Shown here piece by piece: positions 20,941 through 29,964 of a DNA stretch of 64,000 nt. A model generated the notes under the pieces. It was not told where the DNA came from. It saw only the letters and a program-made list of their open reading frames with translations, and did not search any database. The number at the start of each line of letters is the position of its first letter. Positions within the stretch are counted from its first letter, which is position 1. The DNA is taken from NCBI GenBank assembly GCA_956465555.1, contig OY101115.1:2356001-2420000 (forward strand), written 5' to 3'. This DNA comes from Nitzschia sp. pyKryTriq1 (lineage: Eukaryota; Bacillariophyta; Bacillariophyceae; Bacillariales; Bacillariaceae). A program made the position numbers and the translations under genes.

Positions 20941-21373
20941 ACGTGCAACTTGAACAAGGCACGTACACGTACCGCAGTGACGAAGAAAACAGCATATGCC
21001 AGAGAAGCTTGATGATTCCTCTCTTTTAGAACCAGATAGTTAGTTGACACTCAGCATACCATAGTCTTGCCTTGACTGGAGTACCACTACCTATATACCG
21101 GTACGAATTTATGGTCGGGAATGGACAACGAGCGAGATAGTATACTGTACCCGGTAGGTAGGTCCGACACTTTAGTCACGATCCAGTCCCGAGCTCAGCC
21201 TCATCGTTTTCGACGGCAGGCAAAGCGCTCGGCATGCAACGCACGACTGAGATGCGGATTGATTGATGATGATTCGCCACAACGAACAACGAAGGCGATG
21301 GAGGATGAAGGACTTCTTGAAAGTGGAAACCCAAGCATCATCGTAGAAATCATAAAAGGAGAAGTCTTCGATA
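20941..21373. other. Intergenic
   Basis: No gene seen in 433 bp between two plus-strand genes. A TATATACCGGTACGAAT element lies near 21092. The stretch should hold the 3' UTR of the AKR gene and the promoter of the AIM24-like gene. Confidence 0.4.
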
Positions 21374-22831
21374 ATGAATGCCTCAATACGGGCTGCCCGT
21401 ACAGCTACCCTGACTCGAACAAGGGGGGCTGCGTCTCTGCGACGACGATGTCGAAGTGATGCCGCCACTTTCACTTTGTTTCCAGCGGTTCGCCGGAATT
21501 ATTCGTCGTCTAGGACGCCCTTTTCTGCGTCCTCATCAGCAATAGTGCCAACCGGTGATGGCAATAATCACTTGCCCTCGACACTGATCGACTTTTCGGT
21601 CTCGGCCAAGATTGAAGGAGAAGAATCTCAAGTAGCCATGGTATCACTACGACCCGGCGAGACGCTGCGCGCCGAAAGTGGTGCCATGTTGTTTATGACG
21701 CACGGTGTGGAAATGAATACGGATTTGCAAGGGGCTTCTTCGGCATTTTCTCGAATGATGACAGGTCAAAATGTATTTCTGACCGATTTTACGTACAATG
21801 GAGACAAGGGCGAAGGGATGGTTGGTCTGGGAACGGATTTCCCCTCTAAAATCATCCGCCTGTCTCTTGAGGACTACGAGAATTCCACGTTAATTTGTCA
21901 GCGTGGTGCCTACATGGCAAGCAACCCAAGTGTCAATATTGATATGGAAGTGACTAAGAAACTGGGAGCTGGCTTTTTTGGTGGGCAAGGCTTCATTCTT
22001 CAGCGTCTAAGTGGACAGGGTGATGTACTAGTCAAAGCTGGTGGAACTCTGGTGGAGAAGGACCTGGAGGAGGGCGAAGTATTGCGAGTAACGAGTGGCT
22101 CGATCGTTGCGTTCACCTCCACTGTGGAGTATGATATTCAAATGATGCCAGGGATCAAAAACGCAATGTTTGGTGGAGAGGGTCTGTTTGTGACGACGCT
22201 CCAAGGGCCCGGCAAAGTGTGGCTACAGGGAATGCCACCCGATCGAATGATTTCGGAAATCGCCCGAAGAGTGCCTAGTGGAGGCCCTGGGATTGGAATT
22301 CCGATAGGTTTAGGCGGCGGCGGCGGTGGTGGTGGAGCAGCCGAAGCAGGTGGTGAGGCTGCTGGAGATGGCGCTGCTGCTGCAGCAGCTGGGGGCGCAG
22401 TAGCCGACCCTGGAGCTGCTACTGACCAGGCCATTGAAGCTGATCGTCAAGCGACTGTGGCATCCTCTGGCATGATGGGTTCCGAGACAGATGCGAACTC
22501 ACCTTCGGAACTCTTTGGTGATGCCGCCCCTACCGACACACCATCAGCACCGACTTCGGATCCTGCTGGGTCTGCCAGTGGTGATGATGGATTATTTAAG
22601 GAAACAACCTTTACCGATGATGGCACAACCAGCACCATGGACGACACCACTTTCTCAGACGACACTGGCTTTTCCAGTGACGAATTCGAACAACCGCAAG
22701 AAGGCTTTTGGAGCGAGGGCGATCAAACAACGACGGACGTATTTGATTCGGGTGCCACTGAAGAAGCAAGTAACACCGCTTCCAGTATCTTCAGCACTCT
22801 TTGGGACTTGTTTACTGGCGGCGACGACTAA
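21374..22831 (+). CDS. AIM24-like / TIGR00266 family protein, mitochondrial
   Basis: One exon of 485 residues. The start region (MNASIRAARTATLTRTRGAA) is Arg/Ala/Ser-rich without acidic residues, a likely mitochondrial presequence. The beta-rich AIM24 domain covers about residues 65-325, with VSLRPGETLRAESGAMLFM, FFGGQGFILQRLSGQGDVL and VEYDIQMMPGIKNAMFGGEG. In yeast AIM24 supports inner-membrane organisation and respiratory complex integrity. Poly-Gly and poly-Ala tracts follow at about 315-355. An acidic Ser/Thr/Asp tail of some 120 residues is unusual for the family and probably disordered. The stop is only 56 nt from the converging DGAT2 stop. Confidence 0.88.
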   Translation: MNASIRAARTATLTRTRGAASLRRRCRSDAATFTLFPAVRRNYSSSRTPFSASSSAIVPTGDGNNHLPSTLIDFSVSAKIEGEESQVAMVSLRPGETLRAESGAMLFMTHGVEMNTDLQGASSAFSRMMTGQNVFLTDFTYNGDKGEGMVGLGTDFPSKIIRLSLEDYENSTLICQRGAYMASNPSVNIDMEVTKKLGAGFFGGQGFILQRLSGQGDVLVKAGGTLVEKDLEEGEVLRVTSGSIVAFTSTVEYDIQMMPGIKNAMFGGEGLFVTTLQGPGKVWLQGMPPDRMISEIARRVPSGGPGIGIPIGLGGGGGGGGAAEAGGEAAGDGAAAAAAGGAVADPGAATDQAIEADRQATVASSGMMGSETDANSPSELFGDAAPTDTPSAPTSDPAGSASGDDGLFKETTFTDDGTTSTMDDTTFSDDTGFSSDEFEQPQEGFWSEGDQTTTDVFDSGATEEASNTASSIFSTLWDLFTGGDD

Positions 22832-22887
22832 AATAATGCAGCGGCGGTGATATTATAAAGTACAATACTCTACGAGTACTGTAGGAC

Positions 22888-24015
22888 CTACTTGATGATT
22901 AACTTCTTCTCCTGCCATCCATACAGGCCCTTGTAGCGTTCAAAAATTTCCTGCATTTCGTCCAACAAAAGCTTTTGAATACCATCAATTTGTTCTTGGG
23001 TAGGTTCGTCGCATTTGATCTGGAACGTGGGGATTGGTTTGCCCATAACACCAAGGACAGGAACACGTCGAGGAATTGGCAATCCAAATCGGCCATGGAT
23101 GATAATAAGAGCGAAGCCTATCTTTCTCGAGATCTTCTCCAGAATGTTGCGGCCCTGTGGGATTCCCTCACCAGCCCAGCACCCCAAGAGCTCCGTATTT
23201 CCAAACAGATAACACGGTACCAGGTCTGCTCCAGTACGAATAGCTAACTTGACGAGTCCTATCCTTTGCTTGAGTACGATGCACTCGTCATCTTCGTTAG
23301 TCTCAAAAACTTCTGCCACGCCCCCCGTCGAAATACCTAAACTCTCTCCATCTTCAACTGCTTTTCGTGCAGTCTCGCGAGAAGCGTCAATGACTCCCAT
23401 GGAACGAAGAATCTGCTTGAAAATGGGCGGCCGCAAGGCCGAGGAGGCGGCGAGGCCCCGAAAGGTACTACCAGTGACAGCTGGCCATACCAGCATGGCA
23501 AGTAAATTGCCATAGGGGAAGACTCCATGGGGAGGAGCTACCATAATTCTGGGACGGTAGTTGGGATCTTGTGGGTTCTTGGGAGGCGGTCGATCTTCAA
23601 AGATGAATCGAAAGCTGAAATACTTGATGACGCGCACCGCCATCCAGCTTTGAAGAACCGAGGGCACAAAGGGCTGCGGTAGGATTGCCAGTGGAAACAA
23701 CACTGCTCCGAGCACTGCAAATGCCGTGCCGACGTTGCCCACGATGAATTTTCCAACCAATGCTGTCACTAGCGGAATAGTGAAAACACCGTTCGGGACA
23801 CCAAATGCGAGAAAGATCATTGTGATGACTTCTTCCCAGAGACTCATCTTGGCTTGGGCGAGAACCTTCTCGTGAGTCGCATTTTTCGCCGAGGTACTGA
23901 CTGCCGCACGATCTTTCTCGGTCCCGGACGCGAGCTTTCGAATCTCCTCGTCATTCAAAGAGCAAAAGTCCAGGAACTCGGCCTTTTCCAGCTCCTTGTC
24001 AATCTTTTCCACCAT
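22888..24015 (-). CDS. Diacylglycerol acyltransferase type 2 (DGAT2 family)
   Basis: One exon of 375 residues from ATG 24015. Two adjacent hydrophobic stretches (about 65-125) fit the ER membrane hairpin of DGAT2. The active-site block is MVAPPHGVFPYGNLL, where the family usually has HPHG, so the first His is replaced by Pro here. Further family blocks are STGGVAEVFE, GLVKLAIRTGADLVPCYLFG and GFALIIIHGRFGLPIPRR. The enzyme makes triacylglycerol from diacylglycerol and acyl-CoA. Diatoms carry several DGAT2 paralogues, and divergent active-site motifs occur among them. A mono- or wax-ester acyltransferase role is possible. Confidence 0.93.
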   Translation of the reverse strand: MVEKIDKELEKAEFLDFCSLNDEEIRKLASGTEKDRAAVSTSAKNATHEKVLAQAKMSLWEEVITMIFLAFGVPNGVFTIPLVTALVGKFIVGNVGTAFAVLGAVLFPLAILPQPFVPSVLQSWMAVRVIKYFSFRFIFEDRPPPKNPQDPNYRPRIMVAPPHGVFPYGNLLAMLVWPAVTGSTFRGLAASSALRPPIFKQILRSMGVIDASRETARKAVEDGESLGISTGGVAEVFETNEDDECIVLKQRIGLVKLAIRTGADLVPCYLFGNTELLGCWAGEGIPQGRNILEKISRKIGFALIIIHGRFGLPIPRRVPVLGVMGKPIPTFQIKCDEPTQEQIDGIQKLLLDEMQEIFERYKGLYGWQEKKLIIK

Positions 24016-24605
24016 ATTTAGACTTGCTTCTTAAATGATATTGCGTCTCCTTTCTGTTGTATGATGATTATTGTGTTTCCAGTGTTTCCGGTTTCTACCG
24101 CTACAAGTACGAAGACTAGTAGAGTTTGTTCTTCTTCGTTTCGGGTTGGGTTTCGGCTTGTGTTTTGTTTTTGTCGCGTCGACGGTCGACGACGATGATG
24201 ATGTCGGCGTTTTGCGTTTTATCTTTACGAAGTCCGACCGCTTCGACCAGTTGATCGACGCCCGTGAACGTCCGTTTGCGTTCGCGAACGCCCAGGTCTG
24301 CCGAGATTGGATCTTCGATCTTCGCACCGACCGACACCAACCCAATCAACAGCAACTCTACACGACACGGTTGTGGTAAAACTCCTCTTCTACATAACGT
24401 TCCTACCGTCTCGTACTCTACACGTACAACTACGTAGATACCTCGTACACGAGACTGCAGGCCTTGCTACCGCTGCCTCCGCAGTACAACTGCTACGTAC
24501 ACATCCACTGCACCACACTGTTCCGTCGCTAGGCGTTTGCAACAATCATCATCATCATCATCATCATCATCTTTTCCTGTCAACAAGAACGAACAAAAAA
24601 TAAGA
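24016..24605. other. Shared upstream region of DGAT2 and YbeY genes
   Basis: The genes diverge across 590 bp. Palindromes GTCGACGGTCGACGAC (about 24178) and ACGTACAACTACGT (about 24421) are present, and a CAT microsatellite covers about 24544-24570 in the YbeY 5' UTR. No gene seen. Confidence 0.45.
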
Positions 24606-25379
24606 ATGTCCCGCTCTCATCTACTAGTAGGGATTTTGGCCCGAAGTTCTTCTACTGCTGCGTTTGTCGGTACTCGCGCTTTGGCTGCACGACAATGCTT
24701 CTCCAGCACGCCCATTTCTAATATTCTGAATCATTATCATCATCATCATCATCATTATCATCATCATCTTGCGACATGGCCAAGAAACAGCAACACACGA
24801 TTGTTTGGAACGAAACGGGGAGTGGAGGGCAATCCACTCGGGACTATTGCCATCTACAACGACCAGGGGGCTATCCAGAATATTGATGAAAAGGCACTGC
24901 ACAATACGGTGCAACGAATATCCCAAATTTTGGGCTATGAAACCTACGATGTGACGCTCCTTTTAGTGGACGATGAAGAAATGCGGGAAACGAATCTAGA
25001 GTCGCGGGGAATCAACGCTCCAACAGATATTTTGTCGTTTCCGTTTCTAGAGGCCCGAGAACCAGGTTTGTTGGAAGAGCCAGAGTTTGATGTACCAGAT
25101 TACTATACATTGGGAGATATGATGGTGGATGTACCATATGTGATAAGAAGATGTCAAGAAGACAGTGAGGGTGGTTTCGAAGACGACGGCGACGACGACG
25201 AAGATGATCGCGGCGTGTCTGGAGCAATGGCACATGTATCGGATCCTGAGAAACGAATTCATATGCTATTGATTCATGGCATGTTGCATCTAGTGGGCTA
25301 TGACCACGAAGAAGAAGACGAATATGAGGAGATGGTGGAAAGAGAAGAAAAGATTTTGAAGGAATTGGGTTATATTTAG
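24606..25379 (+). CDS. YbeY-type endoribonuclease (UPF0054), organellar
   Basis: One exon of 257 residues starting at ATG 24606; upstream codons in frame lack an ATG. The leader is Ser/Ala/Arg-rich and contains NHYHHHHHHYHHH, produced by a CAT/CAC repeat. The catalytic zinc motif H-x3-H-x5-H is HGMLHLVGYDH near the C-terminus, preceded by RGINAPTDILSFPF, a family block. Between the two blocks is an insertion with a long acidic run (DDGDDDEDDRG, about residues 197-207). YbeY matures rRNA 3' ends and acts in ribosome quality control. In algae it is expected in plastid or mitochondrion. The leader does not decide which. Confidence 0.92.
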   Translation: MSRSHLLVGILARSSSTAAFVGTRALAARQCFSSTPISNILNHYHHHHHHYHHHLATWPRNSNTRLFGTKRGVEGNPLGTIAIYNDQGAIQNIDEKALHNTVQRISQILGYETYDVTLLLVDDEEMRETNLESRGINAPTDILSFPFLEAREPGLLEEPEFDVPDYYTLGDMMVDVPYVIRRCQEDSEGGFEDDGDDDEDDRGVSGAMAHVSDPEKRIHMLLIHGMLHLVGYDHEEEDEYEEMVEREEKILKELGYI

Positions 25380-25818
25380 CGGAGAGGTTGAACAGGTAGG
25401 AGTAGTATGTCATATCCAACTCGGTTTCTCTAAAGGTTAAACCTGATTGAAAGCCCTCGAGAGAATTGAACTCTCCTTTCTACTTTTCTTATTCTCCTCT
25501 CTCTAGTAGTAGTAGTAGTAGTAGAGACAGAAGGCTACTAGCTAGTAGCTCTGTCTACTACTACGGGTAGCTCTCTCTACTACTAGCTACTACTCTAGTA
25601 GAGTGCGAGTAGAGAATAGAGTACTGTAAAGAGCAGAAAGAGACTGCCAACGGGTACCGGTACCGGTAGGAGGGTATCGGTCAGCGAACAATCAGGGGTC
25701 CGTCAAGTCGAGACTTGGAAAGACGCACGGGTCATTGTGACTGATGTCGCGCCCTTTCTCACCCGACGGGGCACGCTCGCATGTTCCACGTCCGTACTGT
25801 ACCAGGTACTATTATTAC
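25380..25818. other. Intergenic with CTAGTAG repeats
   Basis: From 25503 to 25603 the sequence is a TAG/CTA-rich inverted structure: (AGT)n, then GGCTACTAGCTAGTAGCTC, then (CTA)n. ACCGGTACCGGTAC occurs near 25655. No gene seen. Confidence 0.5.
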
Positions 25819-26470
25819 TGAGGCTGCGGGAACGTGATGTTCGTTCCCCCAGGCGCATCTCCGTTCCCGCAGGCGCAGCTCCACCCCTTGGTAAAAAAAT
25901 TCGATTCCCGCAAGTGAATAGCAGGACCTGCGGGAATCGAATTTTCCGTTCCCTCAGGCGCGCGGGAATTCCCGCAGGCTGCGGGAATTCCCGCAGGCTG
26001 CGGCTATTACCGCAGGTCTGCGGGAATTCCCGCAGGCTGCGGCTATTACCGCAGGTCTGCGGGAATTCCCTCATACCTGACCGTTACTCGGGTACTTGTA
26101 CTGTACGAGTCCTGTACTGCTCTACCGGTACAGTGCTGGTCGGTGCCTGTTTCGTTCCCCCAGGTGCATGTTCGTTCCCTCAGGTGCATGTGCGTTCCCC
26201 CAGGTGCATGTTCGTTCCCGCAGGCTGCGGCAATTCCCTCAGGTCTGCGGGAATTCCCGCAGATCTGCGGGAATTCCCGCAGCCTACGGGAATTCCCGCC
26301 AGATTCCCTCAGGCTGCGGGAATTCCCGCAGCCTGAGGGAACGGAAGATTCGATTCCCGCAGGTCCTGTCATGCACTTGCGGGAATGGAATTTTTTTACT
26401 AAGGGGTGAGCCGCGCCTGCGGGAACGGAGATGCGCGTGGGGGAACGAACATCACGTTCCCGCAGCCTCA
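25819..26470. repeat. 650-bp foldback (inverted-repeat) element
   Basis: The left end (TGAGGCTGCGGGAACGTGAT at 25819) and the reverse complement of the right end (26470) run in parallel for about 145 bp with only scattered mismatches. Both include CGTTCCCGCAGGCGC, TAAAAAAATTC and CAGGACCTGCGGGAATCGAA. The centre holds many copies of GGGAATTCCCGCAGG, itself palindromic, and tandem CGTTCCCNCAGGTGCATGTT units at 26153-26220. No transposase is present, and I see no clear target-site duplication. It fits a non-autonomous foldback or MITE-like element. Flanks GTACTGTACCAG and CTGGTACAGTAC extend the symmetry. Confidence 0.85.
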
Positions 26471-26841
26471 CTGGTACAGTACTGGTACCGTACTGGTGAT
26501 CGTGATCTTCGTCGGTCAATAAATATTCCGCGATCTCGCTCGTCCCGCCCGCCCGCCCCTCGCTTCCTTTTTCCATCACACGAAAACGAAAGGCCGAAAG
26601 GCCAAGATAGCGAGATCTACAGTAAGCGACAAGCGACGTCTCGATCGTCGATCGCAAGATCGATGACTTTATCTCTCCTCTCCATCCCCTCATTTGCACC
26701 TTTGAGACACAAAACCGAAAGACGAAGGAGCTCCAAGGGTGCCGTCCCTATCAAAACCACAACAGTTATCCAAGCTTAAAAACTGGATCCAAGAAAAGGC
26801 TGTTCCAGCGAGAAACTCGTTTGTTTTGACCAGAGATAAGA
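26471..26841. other. Upstream region of the kinase gene
   Basis: No gene seen. The left edge has GTACC/GGTAC elements shared with the foldback flank. The rest should be promoter and 5' UTR. Confidence 0.35.
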
Positions 26842-28083
26842 ATGGCATCTCGGACTTCTACGGACGAGTCACTTGGGGGACGCAGTGGCCATCGGACTCA
26901 TCCCGCCTATGAACTTCATCGAAGTTATGATCGGGACACGCATTGCACTGGAATGACCGGTGATACCGGGATCAGTCTTAGTGAAGAAAGAGAAGATGCA
27001 GATTATGGATTGTCTCCGGACTTGGCTGAGAGGCTCGTAAAGAGAACAGAAATGAGAGTGGCCCAGGTCGTTGCCTCGTCGGCTTATGTTCAGCGCTACT
27101 GCGGGCTGTATCAGCTTCCCCGTTTTGACCGAGACGACTTTGAACTCGGTGATTTGATTGCGTTCGGAGGATTCTCAAATGTCTATGAGGTTAGCAGCTT
27201 CAAGGTGGAATCGGAGTTAACGGAAGAGCCAGCGGGCAACTCGCAAAAATATGTTGTTAAGCACTTGAATCCTAAGCTGGCATTCAACCCAAAGAAACTT
27301 GTGGTTGGAGCCAAAGATCTCGTCATGGAGGCGCATTTCTTATCGGCGCTTGACCACGAAAACATCATCCGATTGAGAGGATGGGCAGCTGCTGGAATTG
27401 GAGGGTTTGCCCAAACAGGCAGAGCTGATGGTTTCTTCCTCATACTGGATCGCTTGAATATGACACTAGCGAAGAAGATTTCGTTCTGGCGAGAAGAAGC
27501 CAAGGCCCGGAAAGGACTGATGAAAGGCCGTAGCTCAGAGAAAAATCGTCTGTTTCAGGAGCGTCTGAAAACTGCTATCGACGTGTCTTCTGCTGTCACT
27601 TACCTTCACGAACGGCGAATTTTGTTTCGTGACTTGAAGCCTGCAAATGTTGGCTTTGATTATGATGGTCTTTTAAAGATTTTTGATTTTGGCTTGGCAG
27701 TGGAAATCCCGTACCATGCAGAGCCTGACACGACCTTTAAGCTCGCAGGAAACACAGGTACCTCGAGATACATGGCTGTGGAAGTCATCCGAAAAGAGCC
27801 ATACAATCTTGGTGCCGATGTCTTTTCGTATTCCATCCTTTTGTGGGAAATCATGGCACTGACAAAACCATATGAAGGACTCATGGGAAACCAAGTCAAG
27901 GAAAGCGTTTCAATATTCGGCGAGCGACCCTCGGTGCCCCGATCATGGCCCGTCGCCATTCGCAGATTGCTTCGGCGGGGCTGGTCCGAGTCTATCCCCA
28001 ACCGACCATCTATGGACGAAATCCACAAGACGCTTACAAAAGTCCTTGAGGCATCGGTCAAGTCTTCGGGGAAATTATTTTAA
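26842..28083 (+). CDS. Protein kinase, tyrosine-kinase-like type
   Basis: One exon of 413 residues. An N-terminal tail of about 95 residues precedes a full kinase domain. The glycine loop reads IAFGGFSNVYEV, the ATP lysine is in KYVVKHLN, and the alpha-C Glu is in KDLVMEAHFLSALDHENI. The catalytic loop is ILFRDLKPANVGF, so the usual HRD is FRD. The magnesium motif is FDFGLA and the APE motif reads AVEVIRK. The insert between the N-lobe strands is long. The GT-rich activation loop (AGNTGTSRYMAVE) fits a Ser/Thr kinase of TKL or protist-specific type. All catalytic Lys, Asp and Asn are present, so it is probably active. Target unknown. Confidence 0.92.
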   Translation: MASRTSTDESLGGRSGHRTHPAYELHRSYDRDTHCTGMTGDTGISLSEEREDADYGLSPDLAERLVKRTEMRVAQVVASSAYVQRYCGLYQLPRFDRDDFELGDLIAFGGFSNVYEVSSFKVESELTEEPAGNSQKYVVKHLNPKLAFNPKKLVVGAKDLVMEAHFLSALDHENIIRLRGWAAAGIGGFAQTGRADGFFLILDRLNMTLAKKISFWREEAKARKGLMKGRSSEKNRLFQERLKTAIDVSSAVTYLHERRILFRDLKPANVGFDYDGLLKIFDFGLAVEIPYHAEPDTTFKLAGNTGTSRYMAVEVIRKEPYNLGADVFSYSILLWEIMALTKPYEGLMGNQVKESVSIFGERPSVPRSWPVAIRRLLRRGWSESIPNRPSMDEIHKTLTKVLEASVKSSGKLF

Positions 28084-28503
28084 CCTTCTCCACGAGCGCG
28101 AATCGAAGACCCATCACATTATTAGCGACCTGCAAAGGCCACAATACCGCAATTATAGCTTGCTTCTAGACGAGCTTATCGTATACTTTTACCAATACTC
28201 ATCCTTTCTAGACTAGTTGAAGGCCACGACATACCCTGTTGTTGGTAACATGCGATGGGAAAGAATACACGGGCAACATGCATTTTGGCGGTGGGACAAT
28301 TTCTTCATGCTCTTCGAATACAAGTGCGCTCATGCGTCGAGCGGTTGCATCATGTTTACTCTCTAATTGTGTCATTGAAACGGAACTTACTACAGTGTAT
28401 GTAATAGAGTAATACAGAAAGCTTCGCTCTTTATTGTTGATGGTAAGTATTTTGTGTACTTCGTAGATACGAAGAACGATGATTCAATCAACCACTCTAC
28501 AAT
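28084..28503. other. Intergenic between convergent genes
   Basis: No gene seen in 420 bp between the kinase and proteasome stops. It should hold both 3' UTRs and poly(A) signals. Confidence 0.4.
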
Positions 28504-29554
28504 CTAAGAGTCTCCTGCCGAGGCATCTTCGGCCTCAACAGCATCAATGACTAGCTGCGCCTCTTCCTTGTTAAGAATATGATGCTTGCATTCTTCACCT
28601 TCCAAAGTCATGGTATAAAGCTCCATCTTTTCGGCGGCAGCAGCAGCCGTGGTACCGTCCATTGTCTTGTTGAGGACCTTGACAGCTAGTTTCAAAGCTT
28701 CTTGAAGATCTGGGATCGATCCTTCGTCATCTTCACCAGTCTTGTACTCTGTCTTTAGTAATGACTTTCCCGCTTGGTTGTTGGCGCCGATGACAGTTGC
28801 CTTCCACCCACTGTAGTTCCCCGAGGGATCCGACTGGTACAGCTGGAAGCCATGGTGCTCATCGTATCCCGCAAACAAAAAGGCGACACCAAAGGGCCGC
28901 AATCCTCCACGTTGCGTGTAGAACTGCTTATAGTTGCATACGTATTCCACCAACTGTTCTACAGGAATGGGTTCCTGATATTGATACGCATATCGACCTG
29001 CTCGCAGACGGGCTTGATCAATCAAAATATTGGCATCTGCCGTCAGACCGGCAACGTTACAGGAGGCGTGAGGACACAGCTGATAGGTCTTTTCCGAAAC
29101 CTACAAGGAAGTTATTGTATTGGAACGAAAGTAGAAAACATGAGTGGTGAGTATGTATACCGGTAGGGTTTTCTTTCTCTGGTGCGGCGTGTGGCCATCA
29201 GTCAATCAGTCAATCCATCATCATCGCTCACCTTGGCAGGGGCCAACAATCCGCTGGTAATTCGGCGTTCACTCGCCATGACGATTCCATCCTTGGCCAA
29301 GATACCCACACAAGTACCGGCATTGTTGATGGCTTCGATAGCATACTCGACCTGTCGAAGAAAAGTTGGAAAAGGTTAATCATGATTGATTCAAAGTAAG
29401 AGGAAGTGAAACCAAACGCAGGACGAGTAGTAGTATCAAGGCATTGGCCCACAAGAGCCGCAGCCTCGAAGGGCCGTCATCTTCATTGGCGTACCTGATG
29501 GAGTCGCCCTTCCGGCGAGAATGTTGTTGTAGAGGAATCGTAACGACGCGCCAT
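28504..29554 (-). CDS. 20S proteasome alpha subunit, PSMA4/alpha-3 type
   Basis: Three exons, 29554-29495, 29351-29232 and 29100-28504, join in phase 0 and give 258 residues. Exon 1 encodes [20 protein letters not shown], the alpha N-terminal gate and helix signature. Exon 2 starts [18 protein letters not shown]. Exon 3 has [33 protein letters not shown] and [18 protein letters not shown], closest in my memory to PSMA4 among alpha types. The C-terminal tail is acidic, as is usual. Alpha subunits form the outer rings that gate substrate entry and dock the 19S cap. The first intron has a GTACGC donor, the others GTGAGC and TAG|G borders. Confidence 0.95.
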
Positions 29555-29964
29555 GGTTGGATAATTGATGAGATGTATCAATCAAGTGGCAAGCAATAAA
29601 CGAAGACCAGCGGGGTCAAGTAATAGCATGCATGAATGCAACGCGTAGGCGGATAATCTTTCACCATCGCCATGGCGGCGTGTCGATATCGAGACCAATC
29701 CGGAAACCGAAGGATGCCAAGCGAAACAAAACTGAAAAGTTCTGAGAAAGTCCCTTTTCGTGTTTTGATTCACTTGACTGCAAAAATTCTGGCAGGGTTC
29801 GTGGATCGTCTGGCCTGCTGACGTTCGGGACTGATGACTGCTCTGCCAACAAAACAACTGCCAACTGCCAACCAAGAAAATGCGACCATATATTCTTGAC
29901 GACAACATACGCAATAGTCACCTATAATATAAAAAGCATCCACAAAGAACCAAACATCATTACC
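29555..29964. other. Shared upstream region of proteasome and fusion genes
   Basis: The genes diverge across 410 bp. No gene seen. It should hold two promoters, with short 5' UTRs. Confidence 0.4.

Noticed and set aside
25703-26699. Several open frames reading CGNSRSLREFPQ and similar
   Set aside because: They arise from the repeated GGGAATTCCCGCAGG unit in the foldback and carry no independent coding signal.
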